Shown piece by piece: positions 27,748 through 35,858 of a stretch of DNA of 64,000 nt. A program made the position numbers and the translations under genes. The stretch spans positions 186,001 through 250,000 of the forward strand of contig NZ_MKIO01000031.1 of the NCBI RefSeq assembly GCF_001938945.1, read 5' to 3'. Numbering within the stretch: the first letter of the stretch is position 1; every line of letters starts with the position of its first letter. Origin of the DNA: Xaviernesmea rhizosphaerae. Its GTDB lineage: Bacteria > Pseudomonadota > Alphaproteobacteria > Rhizobiales > Rhizobiaceae. The notes under the pieces are model-generated. The model saw nothing but the letters and a program-made list of their open reading frames with translations. It did no database searches and was not told the DNA's origin.

Positions 27748-29397
27748 ATGCTTGATTTCGAACAAATACAAACCGATCTGCCGACTTCGGCAATGAACGG
27801 CTACGATGACCACTGGCTTCAGGACCCCAATCGCGACCGTCCACTCAGTCACCGCTGGAAGATGGCAGAGATCGAACTCGCCAAGGCGCTCAGACTTCCA
27901 AAAATGAAGACCAAGACCGCCGATGACGTACTTCACCTTATCGCCGCCGACATCATCATGAGCGAACGAATGCACCCAGGACGTCGCATTTCGTATTCCC
28001 GATCAGATGGCTTCTATAAGAAGCGGCGTCAATACACGCCCGAAGGCTTCAATCTGGCGAACGTAACTGCCGCGATCGATCTCCTAGAGAAACTCGGTTA
28101 CATCGTTGATCACGAGAGACGTCCACCCGGGCGTCGAGGCACCCAGTCGTCTTTTCGACCGAACCCGTCGCTTTCCATGCTCCTGCTCCCCGCCGTCGCG
28201 CTGCCTCTGAAAAACGAGATCATCATGAAAGACCGCGATGGCAACGTCGTGTCCTATGAGGACACGGGCAAGTCAGATGGACAACGTAAAGGACCATCGT
28301 TTTCGGGTCGCGTTCATGACATGCGGGCCGTCGTCCGCAAGGTCAACGAAGTCCTTGCTGACATCGATATTGTGTTGGACGCCGAGGGCGTCGTCGCTGA
28401 CGGGGAATGGCTGCGCAAGGGTGACTATGTCATGTATCCCGGGCTCAAGTCCCTCTACCGTGTTTTTAACGGAGGCTGGCGTTTGGGCGGCCGGTTCTAC
28501 GGCGGCTGGTGGCAAGGAGTGAAGTCTGAAGACCGACGGTATTTCTTGCTCAACGGCGAGCGGACCGAGGAAATCGACTATTCGCAGATACACCCGAGAA
28601 TCATCTACAAGGAAGCGGGGATCGAGCTTGTCGGCGATGCCTATGAAATTCCCGGATGGAGCGGTACGAAACAACTGCGCGACCTGTGCAAGGCTGCGTT
28701 CAACATCTTGGTCAACGCGGCTTGCTACGATTCCGCGCGTGGCGCACTGGCCCGCGACATGGGCGGAGACCGCCAAGGAGCCGCAGAGCTGATCGAGGCG
28801 ATCAAGGCGAAGCACCGCGACGTCGCCCACTATTTTCACAGCGCCGTTGGCGTCAGGCTTCAGGGTCTGGATTCGAAGATGGCCGAGATCGTCTTGGCCG
28901 AAATGACCGTCAAGCGCGGCATTCCGGTTCTACCGGTGCACGACAGTTTCATCGTCGCTGAGAGCCATCGCGAGACCCTCGTCAGAGTGATGAAGGACGC
29001 CTTCGAAAGGGTTGTCGGGAAGACTTCGAACAGAGATAAAATCGTCAAGTCGAGTGTCGGGAATACGCCTGTCAAAACATCGTCTTACGGCTATACGGAC
29101 TACAAACAGAATAGAGCTTCCTCCGCGGCCCCTGGGTCCTCTCCTCTGGTTCTGCCGTCAATTCTTGATTCCGACCTTTCTTCTGTCTCCGCCGTTTCCG
29201 CCGCCGATAGCTCCCCGGTCCCCACTGTTGAGTCCTTCACTTTCGGAACTCCTGCGGTCGAAAGTCCGAAGCCTGTTATTCGTCGTCCAGCGCCGGCATT
29301 CCTACGTGCCGGCCCGAGTGAAACCATAGACTGGGAGGCGAAGTCGGCAGCCAAGGACGCCGAACGAGCGTCAAAACGGGCGCAGGCGTCGCCCTGA
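27748..29397 (+). CDS. Winged-helix protein with family-A DNA polymerase-like catalytic core
   Basis: The 549 residues start with a winged-helix-like region (about 60-145; FNLANVTAAIDLLEKLGYIV) and then carry ordered polymerase-like motifs. These are motif A EIDYSQIHPR (275-284, metal aspartate D277, compare DYSQIELR of Pol I), a fingers-type lysine in LRDLCKAAFNILVNA (K315), and motif C LPVHDSFIV (397-400, compare VHDE). The tail from 440 is Ser/Pro-rich. No exonuclease domain is present. It might replicate or prime the element; the call rests on motif order and spacing. It has its own strong terminator (29409-29442). Confidence 0.7.
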   Translation: MLDFEQIQTDLPTSAMNGYDDHWLQDPNRDRPLSHRWKMAEIELAKALRLPKMKTKTADDVLHLIAADIIMSERMHPGRRISYSRSDGFYKKRRQYTPEGFNLANVTAAIDLLEKLGYIVDHERRPPGRRGTQSSFRPNPSLSMLLLPAVALPLKNEIIMKDRDGNVVSYEDTGKSDGQRKGPSFSGRVHDMRAVVRKVNEVLADIDIVLDAEGVVADGEWLRKGDYVMYPGLKSLYRVFNGGWRLGGRFYGGWWQGVKSEDRRYFLLNGERTEEIDYSQIHPRIIYKEAGIELVGDAYEIPGWSGTKQLRDLCKAAFNILVNAACYDSARGALARDMGGDRQGAAELIEAIKAKHRDVAHYFHSAVGVRLQGLDSKMAEIVLAEMTVKRGIPVLPVHDSFIVAESHRETLVRVMKDAFERVVGKTSNRDKIVKSSVGNTPVKTSSYGYTDYKQNRASSAAPGSSPLVLPSILDSDLSSVSAVSAADSSPVPTVESFTFGTPAVESPKPVIRRPAPAFLRAGPSETIDWEAKSAAKDAERASKRAQASP

Positions 29398-29408
29398 GGC
29401 ACATGAAT

Positions 29409-29442
29409 CGGTTTCAGATGACCCTAGCCACATCTGAAACCG
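29409..29442 (+). terminator. Hairpin after the polymerase-like gene
   Basis: CGGTTTCAGATG and CATCTGAAACCG form a perfect 12-bp stem with a 10-base loop, 12 bases after the stop. There is no T tract. A second stem, GAAAAGGGG/CCCCTTTTC, lies at 29567-29599. Confidence 0.65.
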
Positions 29443-29785
29443 AAATCGGTGTTCTACGGCCCCGCCTGACGATCTCGAAAATCTCGTGATGGCCCCTTGC
29501 TTGATGCTCCGCCGACAGCAAGAATCTAATAGTCAGACGTCGCCGCCATCCCGGTCCCGACGTCTCGAAAAGGGGGGACTTCCGGCGTCGCCCCTTTTCC
29601 ATGTCCGGGGTTCACTATGTCTAACATCTGATACACAAAGCGCACTTACGTACCATTTGTGAGACATAGCGCCGAAACTCTGCACTACATGTAAAACGGA
29701 AATCGACATCACGAATTACATGTAAAACATGTTGTTCGACGCTCCGCCGGCAGGCACCCTTGTCATAGACAACAGGGGAACGGAA
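29443..29785 (+). promoter_or_regulatory. Regulatory region with twin TACATGTAAAAC boxes
   Basis: This gene-free stretch contains the hairpin at 29567-29599, an inverted pair CTATGTCT/AGACATAG (29615-29622 and 29662-29669) and two copies of TACATGTAAAAC (29686-29697 and 29717-29728) spaced 31 bases apart, about three helical turns. It precedes the gene at 29786 and looks like an operator. Confidence 0.5.
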
Positions 29786-30136
29786 ATGTCTGCACTAGAC
29801 CTCCATTTGCTATCCATGCTGATCGATCAGCGGCCGCCGACGGTTAGGGAACTTCCGAAGGCAATGCGCCAGAAGTACACCGCTGACGGGGTGGAGCGTT
29901 ACCGTGAGCGCATCGCGACGTCGCTCGAGAACGGTGTCGTGGAACCGACGGCGGCGCACGTCCGTCAGGCCCTGGCCGACGCTGCCATACATATCGTGAG
30001 GACCGGTGGACCTGGTAGCGAGGAGGTCATGCGAGTTCTCGAGGCGGTTTTCGCTTCGCATGCCGGCACCCCGCTGACAGTGAAGTGGCGGATCAAGCAG
30101 GGTCGCATCAGGCCGAAGTTTTTCAAGGCATCTTGA
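29786..30136 (+). CDS. Unknown small protein
   Basis: I place the start at ATG 29786 (MSALDLHLLSMLID) because AGGGG lies nine bases upstream and the operator-like repeats sit ahead of it; an ATG at 29729 in the same frame would place those residues inside the leader. The 116-residue product is helical and basic towards the end (VKWRIKQGRIRPKFFKAS). I do not recognise a family. It is expressed apart from the polymerase-like gene because a terminator-like hairpin separates them. Confidence 0.65.
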   Translation: MSALDLHLLSMLIDQRPPTVRELPKAMRQKYTADGVERYRERIATSLENGVVEPTAAHVRQALADAAIHIVRTGGPGSEEVMRVLEAVFASHAGTPLTVKWRIKQGRIRPKFFKAS

Positions 30137-30274
30137 TTTGCGAATGGGACAGTTCAGTCCCATCCAAGATTTTCCGTTCTCGGCGTCCTTGGTATCTCCT
30201 TGGACGCCGTCGTGGTGTCTTGCATCATCACGGCGTTACATAGCCTTCTATCACGCCGTTACGGGGAAACGCTT

Positions 30275-30622
30275 ATGACGCAAGGACTTCAAAAGAAATT
30301 CAAGACGTCGCCACGTCGCCGTGAACTCTCGGCCAACACGAGGGCAAACAGGAAGGCAGCAGGTAAGCCGGTGCAGCCGAATATCGTCGACGAGGCGATC
30401 TCCGCAGCTGTCCAGGCGGCGTCGGTTCGCAACGTCAAGGCCACGAAGTCCGGCAATCCTACACCACCCCCGATCCTTCGCGTCTACGACAGCCTGCTCG
30501 ATGCTGCCGTAGAGCACCTTGTTACGGTACGCGGTCTGGATCGCGATCAGTGCAAGCTGGCCCTTCAGTCTCGGCTTTACAAGCGCCGTCGCTATACCGA
30601 CCCCGATCTCAAAAAAAGATGA
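30275..30622 (+). CDS. Unknown small basic protein
   Basis: The start MTQGLQKKFKTSPRRREL at 30275 is chosen because the frame ahead of it is non-coding in character and GGGGAAA precedes it. The 115 residues begin with a very basic tail of about 35 residues and end RRRYTDPDLKKR, suggesting nucleic-acid contact. The family is not recognised. It is 196 bases ahead of the AbiEii-like gene; a role as antitoxin is possible but unsupported, since no AbiEi wing is visible. Confidence 0.6.
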   Translation: MTQGLQKKFKTSPRRRELSANTRANRKAAGKPVQPNIVDEAISAAVQAASVRNVKATKSGNPTPPPILRVYDSLLDAAVEHLVTVRGLDRDQCKLALQSRLYKRRRYTDPDLKKR

Positions 30623-30780
30623 TGCTCGGGTCATCCAGACTCGACTTTGCTCTCCTACGGGCTTCCCTGCCTCCGTTTTCAGCGCGTTACACCTGTTTCC
30701 CCCCATTACTTCCTCAATTTGAATCGATTTTCCGCAAAATCACGCCGTTACCTCGTTCCTTGCATCGCCGGCACAGAAAG

Positions 30781-30811
30781 TCCCCTCAGCAACAAAAACC
30801 ATCTGAGGGGA
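30781..30811 (+). promoter_or_regulatory. Hairpin sequestering the ribosome site of the AbiEii-like gene
   Basis: TCCCCTCAG (30781-30789) pairs perfectly with CTGAGGGGA (30803-30811). The AGGGG Shine-Dalgarno of the gene starting at 30819 lies inside the second arm, so the fold would block translation. Confidence 0.6.
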
Positions 30812-30818
30812 TGGGAAA

Positions 30819-31724
30819 ATGGCAAGAGTATCCGGAATTGCAGAGAGTCTCGACATAAGGCTCAAGAACGCCGTCAAGGCTTACGACCTCAACATCAACG
30901 ATCTAGCCGGCCGCACGCTGTCCGAAGGGTTCCTTCGCTACTGGCACGTCGGCATGGGCGAAGCTCCGATCCAGCTCAAGGGCGGTGAGCTTTTCGCGCA
31001 GGACGTCCGCGCGACGTCCGACGCCGACATCACGACAGTTCATCGATATCTCCCCCACGAGTTTCTGAAGGGAAGCGCCATCATCGCAGGCTTCCTGCGT
31101 CGCGAAGGCATCGAACTTGAAGTCCTGTCAGAGCCGAAGCTCATCGACGTCGGTCACGGCGATCCAGTCACCAGGTGGAAGCTTCGCGGTCTCGTCGGCG
31201 GCGTCAAGGCCACCTCTCAGATTGAGTTGACCTATGGCCGCGGACCCGACGCCTTCTCGGCGGTCAACGTGTTCCGCGAAATACCGTCTTTGATTTCGAA
31301 GGTCCCGTCTCTCCTCATCAACTGCCAGCCACTCGAGGCTGCGGCGGCCGAAAAGCTCCTGGCAGTCATCAATCAGCCCGACACTGACATGCGGGTCAAG
31401 CACGTCGCCGACATGCTGGACGAGCGCCTTTGGGAAGGCGTCGACTGTGGCCTGATCGCTAGGGAACTCCAGCGCGTCTGTCGGCACCGAGGCATCGACC
31501 CGACTTCGCTCCCGGACACGCTCGCCGTCGAGACATACGAGCGGCTTCGGGAAAACTGGACCAAACGCTTCCGCCCTGGCATGCCAACGGTGGGCTTCGA
31601 TCAGGCGATCTCGAATGTCGACTACCTGTGGTCCGAGGTTCAGGACTGCATGACGCCTTCGATGCGCCCGCTGCCGACGTCCGCACCGGTTGTCGCCGAG
31701 CGCCGTGTCGGAGGCATGCGATGA
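30819..31724 (+). CDS. AbiEii/MenA-like nucleotidyltransferase (toxin family)
   Basis: The 301 residues show the DUF1814 pattern. The nucleotidyltransferase core IQLKGGELFAQDVRATSDADI (GG at 55-56, acidic pair D68 and D70) is followed about 105 residues later by QPLEAAAAEKLLAVINQPDTDMRVKHVADM, matching the family segment EKL...R.KD-DL. Relatives modify tRNA 3' ends or other acceptors and act in abortive infection or toxin-antitoxin systems. The neighbours are not a recognisable AbiEi antitoxin. Its stop overlaps the next start (ATGA), and its ribosome site is in a hairpin. Confidence 0.75.
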   Translation: MARVSGIAESLDIRLKNAVKAYDLNINDLAGRTLSEGFLRYWHVGMGEAPIQLKGGELFAQDVRATSDADITTVHRYLPHEFLKGSAIIAGFLRREGIELEVLSEPKLIDVGHGDPVTRWKLRGLVGGVKATSQIELTYGRGPDAFSAVNVFREIPSLISKVPSLLINCQPLEAAAAEKLLAVINQPDTDMRVKHVADMLDERLWEGVDCGLIARELQRVCRHRGIDPTSLPDTLAVETYERLRENWTKRFRPGMPTVGFDQAISNVDYLWSEVQDCMTPSMRPLPTSAPVVAERRVGGMR

Positions 31725-32611
31725 GCAAGCTGACGGCGCACTCCGAATTCGGCGCTGCGGCGTACCAGTTCATCCGAGAACTCGACGTCCCCGCACACCT
31801 CCAGATCGCCCTGACGCCGCTCATCATGGCGAGCCTTATCAGAGTGCATTTCCGGTTCTGGCTAGCTCAAAACGTAGAGGACGCCGGGTTCATTCCCGAT
31901 CCAGACGCGCAATTCGATCACGATCCGCAGTGGTTCCAGATCGACGGCTGGCCCGAAAAAGGTGGCAGCGCCGAGGACGTCCTCGCTCGGAAATGGTCGG
32001 AGCGCGCTCGGTTGACGATGCGGTGGTACGGGGTGCACGTCTGGCATGTCATAGACTGGCTCACCGTGGCCGAGGAAGCGGACCATGCATGGAGATATCG
32101 CCTCGACGACGACGGATATCCCGTCAAGCTGACCAAGTGCAGCGACCTCGCCCGGCTTGTCGCCGAAGCGACCAAGGGCTTGCGGGACCGTAACGAGAAG
32201 ATCGGTGGAGAGATCGTTCTAGGACCGCGCGAGGAAGAGCGTGTCGCTGATCTCGGAGTCGGCTACAGCCTTGTCCAGATGCACACCCCCGCGGCGCTCC
32301 GTCGCGAGGGCTATCGCATGCACAACTGCTTGAAGTCGGGCGATTACGGGAGGAACCTCATCGACCAGGACTTCTCGTATTTCAGCGTGCGAAACCCACA
32401 GGACAAGCCTGTCGCCACGATCGAGGTCGAGAGAAACGACATCTCGCAGTTCTTCGGCCCCTGCAACGCCAAGCCTGCCGACCATCTGATTGATCTGGTC
32501 TCTCCCCTCGCGGGCCTTTGGCAGACCCTATCCAACCGCGCCGCCGGCCGATTTGCGGCCGACGGACCTGGACCACAGAACAATGACAACCGCCACGTTC
32601 GGCGGGTCTGA
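31721..32611 (+). CDS. PcfJ-like domain protein
   Basis: Starting at the ATG that overlaps the previous stop (MSKLTAHSEFGAAAYQ), the protein is 296 residues. The C-terminal part resembles PcfJ-like domains of mobile elements: ALRREGYRMHNCLKSGDYG (His-Asn-Cys at the domain start), then FSYFSVRNPQDKPVATIEVE and ISQFFGPCNAKP. The biochemical role of this domain is unknown; it recurs on conjugative and phage-like elements. Translational coupling to the AbiEii-like gene suggests a joint function. Confidence 0.65.
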   Translation: MSKLTAHSEFGAAAYQFIRELDVPAHLQIALTPLIMASLIRVHFRFWLAQNVEDAGFIPDPDAQFDHDPQWFQIDGWPEKGGSAEDVLARKWSERARLTMRWYGVHVWHVIDWLTVAEEADHAWRYRLDDDGYPVKLTKCSDLARLVAEATKGLRDRNEKIGGEIVLGPREEERVADLGVGYSLVQMHTPAALRREGYRMHNCLKSGDYGRNLIDQDFSYFSVRNPQDKPVATIEVERNDISQFFGPCNAKPADHLIDLVSPLAGLWQTLSNRAAGRFAADGPGPQNNDNRHVRRV

Positions 32612-32620
32612 GGGAACATC

Positions 32621-32857
32621 ATGACTAGCACCATCATCCAAGCCGCCGTCGTCAACCGCGACTCGGACATGCTCGTCGGCATCGGCTGCGCTGCCACCGT
32701 CCCCGACGGCCTGCGCAACGCAATGCTCTCATACCGCGCCGAACGGGCCAGCGTCGGGGAGTTCGCGATTGAGGTCTACGAAGTCGAGTTCGGCTCGCCC
32801 CTCAACAACGACGATTTCGATCCCGACGTCATAGGAGTTCTGGCAGATGCAGCATGA
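32621..32857 (+). CDS. Unknown small protein
   Basis: The 78-residue product starts MTSTIIQAAVVNRDSDM, with GAGGGAAC upstream. It is acidic, with a predicted small alpha/beta character (VGIGCAATVPDGLRNAMLSYRA). It begins nine bases after the PcfJ-like stop and its end overlaps the next gene by 11 bases. No family is recognised. Confidence 0.65.
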   Translation: MTSTIIQAAVVNRDSDMLVGIGCAATVPDGLRNAMLSYRAERASVGEFAIEVYEVEFGSPLNNDDFDPDVIGVLADAA

Positions 32858-33143
32858 CATCCAGTCCCTGACCGCTCGCGGTCTCAAGCTCCACGACAAG
32901 CTCGGCATGCTCGACAACGCCGAGCGCTCTCTTGTCCTCCCGTATGTCGCATGCCTCGAGCTTTTCCTCGACGACGTGTGCCCCAAGCCCGCCGTCGAAA
33001 TAGAGACGTCGAACATCGTGTCATTCGAGGACGTCACGTCCCGACGTGTGCAGCGCGCAGAGATCGCCCAACGCCGGACGACCGCCGAGCCTCGTCGTGG
33101 GGTCAATGTTTTCGGCGACGACATCTGGAGCGACTATGACTGA
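32847..33143 (+). CDS. Unknown small protein
   Basis: The 98 residues start MQHDIQSLTARGLKLHDKLG, overlapping the preceding gene by 11 bases and the following gene by eight. The N-terminal half is helical, the C-terminal half polar with RRVQRAEIAQRR. It is part of a tightly packed run of small genes (31.7-33.4 kb). Function is unknown. Confidence 0.65.
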   Translation: MQHDIQSLTARGLKLHDKLGMLDNAERSLVLPYVACLELFLDDVCPKPAVEIETSNIVSFEDVTSRRVQRAEIAQRRTTAEPRRGVNVFGDDIWSDYD

Positions 33144-33378
33144 CGACCATCTGGAGACTTGGGACGACGTCGATCTCGGAATTGAAGACCCCGAGCCGGC
33201 CGGTGTGCCGCCCATCGTGTATCGATGGAAGGAAGGCCCTGAGCATCGCGCTTGGGTCGGCGGCGGCACCTGGCGGCTGACGCCAGTCGCGATGACGCAG
33301 GACGAATACGAGCGGAGGATCGAGGCGCAATGGGCCGCCGACGTCGCCGACGCCACGGCCGCCCCGCTGCGCCTGTAA
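33136..33378 (+). CDS. Unknown small acidic protein
   Basis: The start is the ATG at 33136 (MTDDHLETWDDVDLG), which overlaps the stop of the previous gene; the frame further upstream is a shadow. The 80 residues are acidic at the N-terminus and contain PPIVYRWKEGPEHRAWVGGGTWRLTP. It is the last gene of this run and is followed by about 230 gene-free bases. Function is unknown. Confidence 0.6.
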   Translation: MTDDHLETWDDVDLGIEDPEPAGVPPIVYRWKEGPEHRAWVGGGTWRLTPVAMTQDEYERRIEAQWAADVADATAAPLRL

Positions 33379-33611
33379 TCTCGAATTTGTGCGATATCGA
33401 TACAAGTCTAACCAATCTTGCAATCTGCCTTTCAGAGTCCACCGCGTAAGAGCCCCACACCGGAACAAACGCAGTCGGGGGTGTGCAGCAGTACGTGAGA
33501 AGTACTTATCGTGACGGATCGGACAAATAGGAAGTCTACCAGGACATCTCTGGGACCTCCTCCCTTTGACGGGTCAGCCGCCGTTCGGCTGGTGTCACGA
33601 AAGGATTCGAC

Positions 33612-34097
33612 ATGGTGTCGAAAACTTACACTACCCGGCCTGCAGGGCCGGCTATCCCGGTTACTCCCACAAAGGTGTTCCCGGAAAACTACTGGCCGGG
33701 AGAGGAGAAATTCCGCTTCTGGCACGTGCCGGAAATCGCCTACCGACACAGGCTCCGCGGCTGCGTCCGCGAGTTCATCGTGTTCGGTGTACGCGGTTGG
33801 CGTGACGGTCCTCGGACCTCGCGTCTTCATCTCTCCCGGCACTTCGATCTTCTCCTCTTCGTTAACGAGGACAAGAAGATGACGGTAGAGGCAGAGGTGC
33901 TGCTGACTTCGGTCTCGGCGCGGATTGCCAAGATGGATCAGCCTGAGCGCGGCGCTGTCGTCTCGTTCAAGTTGTCCACCGAGGAGGAAGACCGCGAGGT
34001 CCGCCTCCAGCGCCGCAACATGTTGCGTCTCGCTTCATGGACGGCCAACCGCCTTGGTCCCGCCTTCGAGGAATTCCTCGCGGACCAGGGACTGTAA
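33612..34097 (+). CDS. Unknown protein
   Basis: The 161 residues start MVSKTYTTRPAGPAIPVTPTKVFPENYW. The middle FDLLLFVNEDKKMTVEAEVLLTS looks beta-rich and the C-terminus is helical (RRNMLRLASWTANRLGPAFEEFLADQGL). AAAGGA lies ahead of the start, and a hairpin (CAGCCG/CGGCTG, near 33576-33592) is in the leader. A clear rho-independent terminator follows, so the gene is its own unit. No family is recognised. Confidence 0.65.
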   Translation: MVSKTYTTRPAGPAIPVTPTKVFPENYWPGEEKFRFWHVPEIAYRHRLRGCVREFIVFGVRGWRDGPRTSRLHLSRHFDLLLFVNEDKKMTVEAEVLLTSVSARIAKMDQPERGAVVSFKLSTEEEDREVRLQRRNMLRLASWTANRLGPAFEEFLADQGL

Positions 34098-34104
34098 GAC
34101 CAAG

Positions 34105-34136
34105 CCCCCGACGTCCAAAACGGCGTCGGGGGTTTT
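34105..34136 (+). terminator. Rho-independent terminator
   Basis: CCCCCGACG (34105-34113) pairs with CGTCGGGGG (34124-34132) and is followed by TTTT, seven bases after the preceding stop codon. Confidence 0.85.
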
Positions 34137-34383
34137 CTCGTTGTTGACACTCCCGCACCGTCGACGGATAACAGTCAGACGGATGCAGTTCTGAACGCTG
34201 TATTCTTTCCGGAGAGCGGCGGGGGTTCCAAAAATGACCTGCCGCTCTTTCCTTTTCAGCAGTACATCCTGACGATCTAATGATATCCACTTGTTCCATT
34301 CCGCCGGTCGACCAACGCTATTCTTACAGCAGTTGGGGAACGGCTCGTGGCATGCAAGAAGCAACAAACGAAGACCGTCGACT

Positions 34384-34715
34384 AACGCGACCTCGGCTCA
34401 GTCGAGAAGCTCGCAGCACTTGAGGCGGTACTCCACAGGCGGTTCTCTGTTGCCCCCGCAGAGCCATCAGGGAGGTTTGCCGCCGACCTGACCAACCACC
34501 TCGCCGACTACGGCGAATGGTGCGTTGGTGCCGGTGGACAAGACACGGTAGATAGGATTGCCCAGTTCATTACGGACTGGACGTCGGGGGAACATCATCA
34601 GCAGCAGGCGGAAAGCGCCCGGGAGAAGGCCGACTTTCATGCCGGCATCAGATGGCTCGCCGATCGCGCAGAACCACGTCTTCGCGGACGTTACTTCAAG
34701 CGGATCGACCCATGA
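34384..34715 (+). pseudogene. Coding frame without a start codon (unknown protein)
   Basis: After a TAA at 34381-34383 the frame is open to the TGA at 34713. It reads as a plausible protein (SVEKLAALEAVLHRRFSV, later YGEWCVGAGGQDTVDRIAQ, ending RGRYFKRIDP) but has no ATG, GTG or TTG in its first part. Its stop overlaps the ATG of the next gene (CCATGAG), the coupling style used throughout the island. It probably lost its 5' end or suffered a frameshift near 34360. Confidence 0.5.
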
Positions 34716-34936
34716 GCTTCTCCATCCAACTCGAGGCAGCCGGTAGGGAGCTGCACATCGACATCCGCGGCAGGCTCTTCATCGTCCCCGTCGACGACGG
34801 CGTCGTGCAGCGTCGTGATGTCATAGACGTCGCCTGCGACGCCCGCCTCGAAATGCAAGAACTCGGCGCTCTCTACCGGCACATCGAAGGCTTTGGCGTC
34901 ACGCTCGACGGCCCAGTGTACACCGTCCGCGTCTAA
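34712..34936 (+). CDS. Unknown small protein
   Basis: The start MSFSIQLEAAGRELHID at 34712 overlaps the stop of the start-less frame before it. The 74-residue product alternates short hydrophobic strands and acidic turns (RLFIVPVDDGVVQRRDVIDV) and ends TLDGPVYTVRV. Function is unknown. The preceding frame's damage may affect its translation if coupling matters. Confidence 0.6.
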   Translation: MSFSIQLEAAGRELHIDIRGRLFIVPVDDGVVQRRDVIDVACDARLEMQELGALYRHIEGFGVTLDGPVYTVRV

Positions 34937-35226
34937 GGCCGGCCGTGTATTCGCCGAGACTAGAAGTGTTGGCAACGCATCGAATACTTCCCGTCTTCAT
35001 TTTCGTTCATTTCATTTAATTCAAGAACTCGAAACAAGTTCTTGAATTAAAAATCTTACCTGCTTATATAATTCAAGAAGTCATAAATATAGACCCGAAA
35101 GATACTGAATTTTTATTTGAGATGGTGGTTGTCCCGGTCGCCGGAATGGGCAATGATACTTCCATGAGCAGAGACAAACCCACTGCTCAGCCCGCAGGAA
35201 CCGGGCAACATGGAAGGAATAAGCTC
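34937..35226. promoter_or_regulatory. AT-rich regulatory region with an 11-bp palindrome
   Basis: AATTCAAGAAC (35018-35028) and GTTCTTGAATT (35038-35048) form a perfect inverted repeat with a 9-base spacer. A half-site AATTCAAGAAG follows at 35070-35080. It precedes the operon starting at 35227 and has related motifs near 23992-24030 and 38631-38690. I see no gene here. Confidence 0.6.
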
Positions 35227-35760
35227 ATGAAGACCGCAACTCAGAACTTCGTAGTATCAGCCAACGGCTCGGTATTCGGTGTTTACGCTGGCCCCGATCG
35301 CAACGCCGCTCTTCTCGCTTACGTGCATGACGCTGGATATACGAGCGTCGAAAATGCCGCCGCCGCACTCGAAAAGTCTGTCGAGGAATTCGTCGACGGA
35401 ACGAAAGTCGAACCCCTCGCACCGCTGTTCGCACGCATCGAGATCGTCAATGCCGCGGTCGTCATCGACGAGAACCCGCACGTCGCCTTCGACATCGCAG
35501 TAGACGGGAACGTCGTTCACAGCACCCTTGAGTGGCTCGACGCCGATCGACGCGGCTTGGTCGCCAACGACTGCCACCTGGACGTCAGCAACGATTACCT
35601 CGATGCGGTTGAGGCAGCGCTCGGCGACGACGGGGAACTCTATGACCAAACCAGTGACGACGCCCGCTCCGGTGTCCTTGGCGACATTGCCCACATCGTC
35701 TGGGAAAAGCTGGTCGCCGTCGTGCGCGAATTGAAGAAAAGCGCCCCTGAAGCCGCCTGA
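35227..35760 (+). CDS. Unknown protein, paralogous to the product of 36449-37309
   Basis: The start MKTATQNFVVSANGSVF at 35227 has AAGGAA about eight bases upstream. The 177 residues contain RIEIVNAAVV, then STLEWLDADRRGLVANDCHLD and a helical end. The gene at 36449 has the same order (VSIVEPSLS, ETLEWLDADGSVVATGRHLD, helices), so the two share a domain. No known family is recognised. It follows the AT-rich palindrome region and is the first gene of the 35.2-38.0 kb run. Confidence 0.65.
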   Translation: MKTATQNFVVSANGSVFGVYAGPDRNAALLAYVHDAGYTSVENAAAALEKSVEEFVDGTKVEPLAPLFARIEIVNAAVVIDENPHVAFDIAVDGNVVHSTLEWLDADRRGLVANDCHLDVSNDYLDAVEAALGDDGELYDQTSDDARSGVLGDIAHIVWEKLVAVVRELKKSAPEAA

Positions 35761-35771
35761 TGCCGCATTCT

Positions 35772-35795
35772 GTCAGCACCTTTCGCGGTGCTGAC
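35772..35795 (+). promoter_or_regulatory. Perfect 9-bp hairpin in the leader of the TVSLAK-repeat gene
   Basis: GTCAGCACC and GGTGCTGAC pair around a 6-base loop, starting 12 bases after the previous stop and 64 bases before the next start. A similar hairpin with a different stem, GACGGCACC/GGTGCCGTC, lies at 36338-36362 before the following gene. Confidence 0.55.
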
Positions 35796-35858
35796 ATTGG
35801 GCCGCATCCGACCCCGCCGGCTGGAACCCGGCGCTATCTCAACCAAAGGAAGAATCAA

